Source of the DNA: Frondihabitans sp.
GTDB lineage: Bacteria > Actinomycetota > Actinomycetes > Actinomycetales > Microbacteriaceae
DNA: 5,505 bases
Direction of reading: 5' to 3'
NCBI GenBank assembly: GCA_025464735.1
Contig: JAODMX010000109.1
Span: forward strand, 1-5,505
Shown: piece after piece, positions 1 through 5,086 of the stretch
Layout: each line of letters starts with the position of its first letter
How positions within the stretch are numbered: position 1 is the stretch's first letter
The notes under the pieces: generated by a model
Seen by the model: only the letters and a program-made list of their open reading frames with translations
What the model was told of the DNA's origin: nothing
Databases searched by the model: none
Made by a program: the position numbers and the translations under genes

Positions 1-14
1 CGACCCGAAAAGAG

Positions 15-20
15 AGAAGG
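15..20 (+). promoter_or_regulatory. Ribosome binding site of the first SDR gene
   Basis: AGAAGG lies 8 bases before the ATG at 29. It supports that start, which also gives the family-typical N-terminus. Only 28 bases precede the gene in this window, so its promoter cannot be judged. Confidence 0.7.
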
Positions 21-28
21 CACACGCG

Positions 29-841
29 ATGGGGCGTGTAGAAGGCAAAGTCGCATTCATCACCGGAGCCGCCCGTGGCCAGGGTCGCAGTCACGCGATC
101 CGCTTGGCCCAGGAGGGCGCCGACATCATTGCGGTCGATCTGATCGACCACATTCCCAACGTCACCTACCCCTCGGCCACCCAGGAGGATCTCGACGAAA
201 CCGTTCGCCAGGTCGAGGCACTCGACCGGCGGATCATCGCCAGCAAGGTCGACGTCCGCGATCGACCGGCTCTTCAGAAAGCCATCGACGACGGCGTGGC
301 CGAACTCGGCCACCTCGACATCGTCGTCGCCAACGCGGGCATCTGCGACATCGCCGACTGGAAAGGCACCACGGTCGACATCTGGGAGCAGACGATCGGC
401 ACCAACCTCACGGGCGTCTGGAACACGGCCCAGCTGACCACGCCGCATCTGATCGAGGCGGGCGGCGGGTCGATCATCATGACGAGTTCCGCCGCCGGGC
501 TGAAGGGCCTCCCCTTCCTGTCCGCGTACGTCACGGCCAAACACGGAGTCGTCGGCCTCATGCGGGCCTACGCGACGGAGCTGGCCGAGTACAACATCCG
601 GGTCAACTCGATCCACCCCACCGGGGTCGACACTCCCATGGGCAGCGGCGACGGGTCGTCCAATTTCGGCCCCCTGCTCGAAGCCCATCCAAAGCTCGGC
701 GGCATGCTGCAGAACCTGCTGCCGATCGAGATCACGCAGCCGGTGGACCTCTCGAACGCGGTCCTCTTCCTCGCATCGGACGAAGCACGCTACGTCACCA
801 GCCTGACGATGACCGTCGACGCAGGCAACACCCAGTTCTGA
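29..841 (+). CDS. Mycofactocin-coupled SDR family oxidoreductase (first paralog)
   Basis: 270-residue short-chain dehydrogenase/reductase, probably cytosolic, expected to oxidise an alcohol or reduce a carbonyl with NAD(H). Seen: nucleotide-binding motif TGAARGQG (residues 12-19), NAG at 102-104, and the catalytic tetrad Asn126, Ser154, Tyr167, Lys171 (YVTAK). A longer than usual stretch follows the acidic end of beta-2 (about residues 37-60). This insertion, the MGRVEGKVAFITGAARGQG start and the IHPTGVDTPM segment are hallmarks of the mycofactocin-coupled SDRs (TIGR03971, carveol dehydrogenase-like), which hold NAD(H) tightly and are thought to need mycofactocin as electron acceptor. The ATG has a good AGAAGG ribosome site at 15-20. 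A near-identical start is used by the next gene, a tandem paralog. The substrate cannot be told; the nearby mftD and mftE support the mycofactocin link. Confidence 0.93.
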   Translation: MGRVEGKVAFITGAARGQGRSHAIRLAQEGADIIAVDLIDHIPNVTYPSATQEDLDETVRQVEALDRRIIASKVDVRDRPALQKAIDDGVAELGHLDIVVANAGICDIADWKGTTVDIWEQTIGTNLTGVWNTAQLTTPHLIEAGGGSIIMTSSAAGLKGLPFLSAYVTAKHGVVGLMRAYATELAEYNIRVNSIHPTGVDTPMGSGDGSSNFGPLLEAHPKLGGMLQNLLPIEITQPVDLSNAVLFLASDEARYVTSLTMTVDAGNTQF

Positions 842-842
842 A

Positions 843-874
843 AGAAGGTCCGGCCCTGTGCCGGGCCTTTTCTC
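843..874 (+). terminator. Intrinsic terminator after the first SDR gene
   Basis: Arm AAGGTCCGGC (845-854) pairs with GCCGGGCCTT (860-869) over ten positions, one of them a G-U pair, around the five-base loop CCTGT. The T-rich stretch TTTTCTC (868-874) follows and includes the end of the 3' arm. The hairpin begins 3 bases after the TGA of the first SDR, so it should end that transcript and uncouple it from the second SDR. Confidence 0.82.
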
Positions 875-877
875 ATA

Positions 878-897
878 GCGGTCGCACAACCGACCGT
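878..897 (+). repeat. Inverted repeat between the two SDR genes (possible operator or second hairpin)
   Basis: CGGTCG (879-884) and CGACCG (891-896) form a perfect 6-bp inverted repeat around CACAAC. A G-U pair could extend it to 878/897, and TTT follows. It sits between the terminator and the ribosome site of the second SDR. It could be a weak second terminator or a dimeric repressor site; the sequence does not decide. I see no convincing -10 box beside it. Confidence 0.45.
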
Positions 898-910
898 TTC
901 GCAGAAAGGG

Positions 911-917
911 AAAGGAG
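911..917 (+). promoter_or_regulatory. Ribosome binding site of the second SDR gene
   Basis: AAAGGAG lies 6 bases before the ATG at 924 and is a strong Shine-Dalgarno match. It fixes the start that gives the family-typical N-terminus. Confidence 0.75.
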
Positions 918-923
918 CACGCA

Positions 924-1757
924 ATGGGGCGTGTAGAAGGAAAGGTCGCGTTCGTCACGGGCGCGGCCAGAGGACAGGGGCGCAGCCACGCGCTGCGTCT
1001 GGCTCAAGAGGGCGCAGACATCATCGCCATCGACATCACCGGTCAGATCGACTCGGTTCCCTACCCCATGTCGCAGCCGTCGGACCTCGAAGAGACGGTT
1101 CGGCAGATCGAGGCTCTGGATCGCCGAATCGTGGCGACGAAAGCCGATGTCCGCGACTACGACCAGGTCAAGGCCGCGGTCGACGACGGAGTCGCTCAAC
1201 TGGGTCGACTCGACATCGTCTCAGCGAACGCCGGCATCTTCAGTTTCGGCAGCCTTGCCGAACTCGATGAGCAGGTCTTCCGCGACATGATCGACGTCAA
1301 CCTGATCGGCGTCTGGCATGCCGCCAAGGCCGCCATCCCGCACATCCGTGCGGGCGGGCGAGGCGGGTCGATCGTTCTCACGAGCTCCACTGCGGGGCTC
1401 GAGGGAATGGATCACATCGGGCACTACGCGGCGGCGAAACACGGTGTCGTCGGCCTGATGCGCACCCTGGCGATCGAGTTGGCGCCCGATTTCATCCGCG
1501 TGAACAGCGTGCATCCGACGAGTGTCAACACCGACATGATCCACAACTCGGCGACGTACGAGCTCTTCGCATCCGATCTGCCCTTGGCGGAACGGACCAA
1601 GGAGACCCTGGGCGCGCGCTTCGGGACGCTGAACAAGCTGCCGATCCCCTGGGTCGAGCCGGTCGACATCTCGAACGCCGTCCTGTGGCTCGCCTCCGAC
1701 GAGGCGCGCTACGTCACCGGTGTCACCCTGCCGATCGACGCCGGCGAACAGCTCTAA
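924..1757 (+). CDS. Mycofactocin-coupled SDR family oxidoreductase (second paralog)
   Basis: 277-residue SDR, a tandem paralog of the gene at 29-841. The first 105 or so residues align without gaps at roughly 70% identity by hand count. Seen: TGAARGQG (12-19), NAG (102-104), Asn126, Ser155, Tyr168 and Lys172 (YAAAK), and VHPTSVNTDM before the substrate lid. It carries the same post-beta-2 insertion as other mycofactocin-coupled SDRs, so the same non-exchanging NAD(H) chemistry is expected. The proteins differ most in that insertion, around residues 105-125, and in the lid (about residues 205-250), where this one is longer. Those are the regions that shape the substrate pocket, so different alcohols or ketones are likely. 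The terminator before it suggests separate transcription. Confidence 0.93.
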   Translation: MGRVEGKVAFVTGAARGQGRSHALRLAQEGADIIAIDITGQIDSVPYPMSQPSDLEETVRQIEALDRRIVATKADVRDYDQVKAAVDDGVAQLGRLDIVSANAGIFSFGSLAELDEQVFRDMIDVNLIGVWHAAKAAIPHIRAGGRGGSIVLTSSTAGLEGMDHIGHYAAAKHGVVGLMRTLAIELAPDFIRVNSVHPTSVNTDMIHNSATYELFASDLPLAERTKETLGARFGTLNKLPIPWVEPVDISNAVLWLASDEARYVTGVTLPIDAGEQL

Positions 1758-1767
1758 GAGCGTCGCC

Positions 1768-1798
1768 CCGGGGTACCGGCTACCGGCCGGTGCCCCGG
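1768..1798 (+). terminator. Strong GC hairpin between the second SDR and the MoxR gene
   Basis: CCGGGGTACCGGC (1768-1780) pairs with GCCGGTGCCCCGG (1786-1798): 13 base pairs including one G-U, with the five-base loop TACCG. There is no T-run after it; CCCTCACCC follows. It begins 10 bases after the TAA of the second SDR and ends 12 bases before the ribosome site of the MoxR gene. It may be a U-less terminator, an attenuator, or a 3' stabiliser of the SDR mRNA. The stem is certain from the bases; its role is inferred. Confidence 0.6.
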
Positions 1799-1810
1799 CC
1801 CTCACCCGAC

Positions 1811-1816
1811 AGGAGA
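1811..1816 (+). promoter_or_regulatory. Ribosome binding site of the MoxR gene
   Basis: AGGAGA lies 4 bases before the ATG at 1821 and is the only good Shine-Dalgarno match in the 63-base gap. It supports that start. Confidence 0.7.
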
Positions 1817-1820
1817 CAGA

Positions 1821-2750
1821 ATGGGACAGCTCGACGGCAAGGTCGACCGCCCGGAGCCGGGCACCCGCGAACGCATCGCTGCTCGCATCGTCGGCCGCGA
1901 GCGCGAACTCGAGCTCGCGCTCGCGGCCGTGGGGTCCGGCCGCGACCTCGTGATGGAGGGGCCGCCCGGGACGAGCAAGACGACCATGCTGAAGGCCATC
2001 ACCGAGGAGTGGGGAATCCCGTTGTTCTTCGTCGAGGGCAACGCCGACCTGACCCCGACGAAACTCGTCGGGCATCACAACCCCGCCCGCGTCCTCAAGG
2101 AGGACTACAGCGCGGACACGTTCGTCGCCGGGCCGCTCGCACGCGCCATGGAGACCGGCGGATTCCTCTACATCGAGGAGTTCAATCGTGCTCCCGAAGA
2201 CACCCTGAACACGCTGCTGACGGCCATGGCCGATCGGCAGATCGAGGTGCCGCGAGTGGGCCTGATCCGAGCCGAGCCGACCTTCCGAGTGATCGCGTCG
2301 ATGAACCCGTTCGACAACGTCGGCACCACCAGACTCTCGACGAGCGTCAGCGACCGCCTCAACCGCATCGTCTTCGGCTACCAGGACGCCGAGTCGGAGG
2401 AGGGCATCGTGCGCCTCCGGTCGCACCTCGAGGGCGCCCTCGCCGACCGCATCGTGCCGGACGCAGTCGCCGTGACCCGTGCCACCCGCACGCATCCGGA
2501 TGTCCGCCAGGGCAGCAGCGTTCGTGGCGCCATCGACTCCGCCCTCATCACCAGCGAACTCGCGTCTCTGCGCGACCTCACCGACCCCGACGACGAGCGC
2601 TACCCGGAGACCTTCTTCGACGCCATGGTCGTCGCCCTCTCCGGTCGCATCCACCTCGACGAAGCCGCCGAGACGACGCCCGAGCGGGTGCTCCGCGAGA
2701 TCTGGGAGGACCACTTCATCCTCGAGCCGGCCCGAGCGACCCCCGGCTGA
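1821..2750 (+). CDS. MoxR-type AAA+ ATPase
   Basis: 309-residue cytosolic AAA+ ATPase of the MoxR group, which acts as an ATP-driven chaperone or remodelling factor for partner enzymes, usually with a VWA protein. Seen: a short N-terminus, Walker A GPPGTSKT (47-54), Walker B FLYIEEFNRAP (115-125) with Glu-Glu in place of the common Asp-Glu, sensor 1 IASMNP (Asn162), and an arginine-finger candidate in SVSDRLNR (Arg179 or Arg182). A C-terminal helical lid domain follows from about residue 190. The length is normal for the family. The next gene on the same strand encodes a VWA protein, the standard MoxR partner. The client is unknown; position between mycofactocin-coupled SDRs and mftD/mftE suggests an enzyme of that system. 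No transmembrane segment or signal peptide is visible. The first eight residues (MGQLDGKV) oddly resemble the SDR start. Confidence 0.92.
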   Translation: MGQLDGKVDRPEPGTRERIAARIVGRERELELALAAVGSGRDLVMEGPPGTSKTTMLKAITEEWGIPLFFVEGNADLTPTKLVGHHNPARVLKEDYSADTFVAGPLARAMETGGFLYIEEFNRAPEDTLNTLLTAMADRQIEVPRVGLIRAEPTFRVIASMNPFDNVGTTRLSTSVSDRLNRIVFGYQDAESEEGIVRLRSHLEGALADRIVPDAVAVTRATRTHPDVRQGSSVRGAIDSALITSELASLRDLTDPDDERYPETFFDAMVVALSGRIHLDEAAETTPERVLREIWEDHFILEPARATPG

Positions 2751-2855
2751 AGGACCGTCCAGGCGGACTCACCACTCCGACGGGAGTCAAACACCCGATC
2801 CGACGGAGCCCGGCCTCTCGCGAGAAAACCGAAGCAGCTCGACCAGGATCCGACA
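2751..2855 (+). other. Gap between the MoxR and VWA genes
   Basis: This 105-base spacer has no stop codon in the frame shared by the two genes, but also no ATG, GTG or TTG in that frame. About a third of its codons in that frame end in A or T, far more than in the core coding regions nearby, so it looks untranslated. A small stem, ACTCC/GGAGT around GACG (2774-2787), is present. I see no terminator or promoter. The two genes are probably co-transcribed. Confidence 0.55.
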
Positions 2856-3728
2856 GTGTTCGACGCCGTCTCGGGGCCGGGTGGCTTTGCCCTGCGTCCG
2901 CAACCCGGGAAGGCGGGGAGCACGAAGAAGCGACCCCAGGGATCCGGCGCGGGATTCACCGACGACGCGGCCGACCTGGTGCCCCTCGAGGAGGCGGCCG
3001 ATGTCGAGCCCGGCGTTCGCGAGCGCGCCCGGGCCATCGCCGCACGGTTGTCCGTCCCGAAGCCGCGAGCGGACGGGGCTGCGAGGCGGGGTGCGGGTGA
3101 CACCGCGAGCCTCCCCTACGCGGAGGGGAGCGACGAGATCGACCTCGACGCGACCCTGGAAGTGCTGGCCGAGAAGCCGATGCCGGAAGACGAGGACATC
3201 ATCGTGCGCGAGCGCGTGCGCACGAAACGGTCGGTCGTTCTCGCGGTCGACGTCTCCGGGTCGATGAAGGGTGAACGGATCCGGACGGCCGCTGCAACCG
3301 TGGGCGCCCTCGCCGCCGAGCTCGACCAGGACGACTTCGCCGTCGTCGCCTTCTGGTCGGACGCCGCGGTCCTGCTCGAGCTGGGCCAGCGCGTCAACCC
3401 GATGGCCTTGCTCGACCAGATGCTGCGCATCCCGGCGCGCGGGCTCACGAACGTGGGGTTCCCGCTGAAGCTGGCTGCGGTGCAACTCGCCTGGGTGCCG
3501 CAGCGCGATGCCCGCGTGATCCTGCTCTCGGACTGTGTTCACAACGCGGGGCCGGATCCACGCCCGTTCGCAGCCCGCCTGCCCCGGCTCGACGTGCTGC
3601 TTGACACCAGCGGCGAGAAAGACATCGAGCTGGGTCGCGAGCTGGCGCGGATCGGGCGGGGTTCGTTCCGACCGGTGCGCACACACCACGACATCGCCCC
3701 GGCGCTCAGTTCGCTGTTCCGGAGTTGA
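2856..3728 (+). CDS. VWA domain protein, partner of the MoxR ATPase
   Basis: 290-residue protein with a C-terminal von Willebrand factor A domain. Seen: all metal-ion-dependent adhesion site elements, namely DVSGS (Asp132, Ser134, Ser136), Thr198 in RGLTNVG, and Asp226 in LLSDC. These bind a divalent metal and mediate protein contacts. Residues 1 to about 120 are polar and low in hydrophobic content, with a conserved-looking acidic stretch EIDLDATLEVL (94-104) before the VWA fold. There is no signal peptide or membrane helix, so it is probably cytosolic. Proteins of this kind work with the MoxR ATPase encoded just upstream to insert or remodel metal or cofactor sites in a client enzyme. The GTG start at 2856 is the first possible start after the upstream stop and has AGGAT at 2845-2849. 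Because residues 1-35 are low in complexity, a start further in (for example GTG codon 42) is possible. Confidence 0.87.
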   Translation: MFDAVSGPGGFALRPQPGKAGSTKKRPQGSGAGFTDDAADLVPLEEAADVEPGVRERARAIAARLSVPKPRADGAARRGAGDTASLPYAEGSDEIDLDATLEVLAEKPMPEDEDIIVRERVRTKRSVVLAVDVSGSMKGERIRTAAATVGALAAELDQDDFAVVAFWSDAAVLLELGQRVNPMALLDQMLRIPARGLTNVGFPLKLAAVQLAWVPQRDARVILLSDCVHNAGPDPRPFAARLPRLDVLLDTSGEKDIELGRELARIGRGSFRPVRTHHDIAPALSSLFRS

Positions 3729-3750
3729 CGCGTGCCACCCCTTCCACCTC

Positions 3751-3767
3751 ATGGCACCGAGTGCCAT
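3751..3767 (+). promoter_or_regulatory. Palindromic operator candidate upstream of mftD
   Basis: ATGGCAC (3751-3757) and GTGCCAT (3761-3767) are perfect inverted arms around CGA, 17 bases in all. This size and symmetry fit a dimeric helix-turn-helix repressor. Mycofactocin loci usually carry the TetR-type regulator MftR, but its gene is not in this window and I cannot say that this is its site. The right arm overlaps the likely -10 box, as expected for a repressor site. Confidence 0.6.
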
Positions 3768-3770
3768 AAT
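3765..3770 (+). promoter_or_regulatory. Likely -10 box of the mftD-mftE promoter
   Basis: CATAAT matches TATAAT at five of six positions and stands out as AT-rich in this GC-rich gap. At the usual spacing there is no good -35 box (TTCCAC at 3742-3747 is poor). TTGACG at 3725-3730 is a good -35 match but lies 34 bases away, too far. Actinobacterial promoters often depend mainly on the -10 element. Transcription would begin near 3777, leaving a leader of about 45 bases. Confidence 0.5.
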
Positions 3771-3780
3771 AGAGACAGCC

Positions 3781-3798
3781 CGCGGCGATGCAGCCGCG
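3781..3798 (+). repeat. Small hairpin in the mftD leader
   Basis: CGCGGC (3781-3786) and GCCGCG (3793-3798) pair perfectly around GATGCA. If transcription starts near 3777, this stem forms the very 5' end of the mRNA, where it could protect the message. No T-run follows, so it is not a terminator. Confidence 0.4.
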
Positions 3799-3814
3799 AA
3801 GCACGAACGAGAGT

Positions 3815-3818
3815 GAGG
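3815..3818 (+). promoter_or_regulatory. Ribosome binding site of mftD
   Basis: GAGG lies 4 bases before the ATG at 3823, within GTGAGG (3813-3818). Upstream ATG and GTG codons in the leader are out of frame, so this start is well supported. Confidence 0.55.
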
Positions 3819-3822
3819 CCCG

Positions 3823-5076
3823 ATGCCTAGGAATCCATGGTTCGAGACGGTGGCAGAAGCACAGCGGCGAGCCAAGAAACAGCTTCCCAGTTCGGTCTAC
3901 GGTGCTCTCGTCGCCGGTTCGGAACGCGGCCTGACGATCGACGACAACATCGGCGCGTTCTCCGAGCTCGGGTTCGCTCCCCACGTGGCGGGGCACAGGG
4001 CGAACCGCGATCTGTCGACGACGGTGCTCGGGATCCCAATCGATTTTCCCGTGATCATCTCGCCGACCGGCGTCCAGGCCGTGCATCCTGACGGTGAGGT
4101 CGCTGTCGCCCGGGCCTCGGCTGCGCGCGGCACGATCATGGGCTTGAGCTCGTTCGCGAGTAAGCCCATCGAAGAGGTCGCCGCGGCCAATCCCAACACC
4201 TTCTTCCAGATGTACTGGTCGGGCAGTCGAGACCAGATGGTCCAGCGCATGGACCGTGCGCGTCGCGCCGGCGCGAAGGCCCTGATCTCGACTCTCGACT
4301 GGTCGTTCTCGAACGGGCGCGACTGGGGCAGCCCGTCCATTCCTGAGAAGCTCGACGTCAAGACGATGGTCGCCTTCGCACCGAACGTGCTGCCGCACCC
4401 CGCGTGGCTCCTCCGCTTCGCGAAAGCGCGCAAGCTGCCCGATCTGACGGCGCCGAACCTTCAGCCGCCCGGCGGCGAAGCCCCCACCTTCTTCGGCGCC
4501 TACTACGAGTGGATGCAGACACCTCCGCCCAGCTGGGACGACGTGGCCTGGCTCGTCAAGGAGTGGGGCGGCCCGTTCGTCCTCAAGGGCGTCAGCCGCG
4601 TCGACGACGCGCGCCGCGCTGTCGACGCCGGAGTCGACGCCATCTCGGTCTCCAACCACGGTGGCAACAACCTCGACACCACGCCGGGAACGATTCGGAT
4701 GCTGCCCTCGATCGCCGATACCGTGGGCGACCAGCTCGAGGTGTATCTCGACGGCGGAATCCGACGCGGCGGCGACGTCGCCAAGGCCCTCGCTCTCGGC
4801 GCTCGCGCCGTTCTGATCGGCCGCGCCTACCTCTGGGGTCTCGCTGCCAACGGCCAGGCCGGTGTCGAGAATGTCCTCGACATCCTCAAGGGCGGCCTCG
4901 ACTCGGCCGTTCTCGGCACGGGGAACGCCTCCGTTCACGAGCTCTCCTCCGACGACCTGGTCATCCCTGAGGGCTTCACTCGCACGCTCGGCGGCTCGGC
5001 TCTGTCCGCAGCAGCGGCCCGTCGTCGGCCCACCGCCCCGAAAGCAACCCCGCGAGCCAAGGATCCGATCGGGTAG
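3823..5076 (+). CDS. mftD: Pre-mycofactocin synthase MftD (FMN-dependent)
   Basis: 417-residue cytosolic TIM-barrel flavoenzyme of the alpha-hydroxyacid oxidase superfamily. MftD oxidatively deaminates AHDP, the Val-Tyr-derived pyrrolidinone released by MftE, to the alpha-keto-amide pre-mycofactocin, which is the redox-active centre. Seen: SPTGVQ (80-85) in the FMN-binding part, Lys255 in VLKGV, the catalytic base His279 in SNHGGNNLD (277-285), DGGIRRG (310-316) and LIGRAYLWG (331-339) for FMN phosphate. In lactate and glycolate oxidases the loop reads SNHGGRQLD, with Arg binding the substrate carboxylate. Here Arg is replaced by Asn282, as fits a substrate without that carboxylate and separates MftD from lactate dehydrogenase, its common misannotation. 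The ATG has GAGG at 3815-3818. The C-terminus ends in an Ala/Arg/Pro-rich tail (about 392-417). mftE follows after 10 bases. Confidence 0.95.
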   Translation: MPRNPWFETVAEAQRRAKKQLPSSVYGALVAGSERGLTIDDNIGAFSELGFAPHVAGHRANRDLSTTVLGIPIDFPVIISPTGVQAVHPDGEVAVARASAARGTIMGLSSFASKPIEEVAAANPNTFFQMYWSGSRDQMVQRMDRARRAGAKALISTLDWSFSNGRDWGSPSIPEKLDVKTMVAFAPNVLPHPAWLLRFAKARKLPDLTAPNLQPPGGEAPTFFGAYYEWMQTPPPSWDDVAWLVKEWGGPFVLKGVSRVDDARRAVDAGVDAISVSNHGGNNLDTTPGTIRMLPSIADTVGDQLEVYLDGGIRRGGDVAKALALGARAVLIGRAYLWGLAANGQAGVENVLDILKGGLDSAVLGTGNASVHELSSDDLVIPEGFTRTLGGSALSAAAARRRPTAPKATPRAKDPIG

Positions 5077-5086
5077 CGTCACCGAC

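Noticed and set aside
1221..2714. 497-codon open frame on the - strand
   Set aside because: It lies antisense to the second SDR and the MoxR gene, both of which have full family motifs. Long antisense frames are normal in DNA with such a high third-position GC content. Its translation is Arg/Val/Asp-rich with no recognisable motif.
2748..2858. Read-through of the MoxR stop to make a MoxR-VWA fusion
   Set aside because: The two genes share a frame with no stop between them, but the 35 spacer codons show a third-position composition unlike coding DNA here. The bases after TGA show no known read-through signal, and a GTG with a fair ribosome site explains the VWA start.
1685..3100. 471-codon + strand frame overlapping the MoxR gene
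   Set aside because: Out of frame with the SDR and MoxR genes and very rich in Arg and Pro, as expected from a shifted reading of GC-rich codons. It lacks any domain.
3725..3730. TTGACG as the -35 box of the mftD promoter
   Set aside because: It is 34 bases from CATAAT, twice the workable spacing, and no -10-like sequence lies 16-19 bases after it.
3751..3816. 21-codon open frame ending just before mftD, considered as a leader peptide or mftA
   Set aside because: It has no ribosome site, its ATG lies inside the palindrome upstream of the likely transcription start, and its end (AAAKHERE) lacks the GVY-type C-terminus of MftA.
3823..5076. Annotation of mftD as L-lactate dehydrogenase or glycolate oxidase
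   Set aside because: The substrate-carboxylate arginine of SNHGGRQLD is Asn here, and mftE follows within 10 bases, which fits MftD instead.
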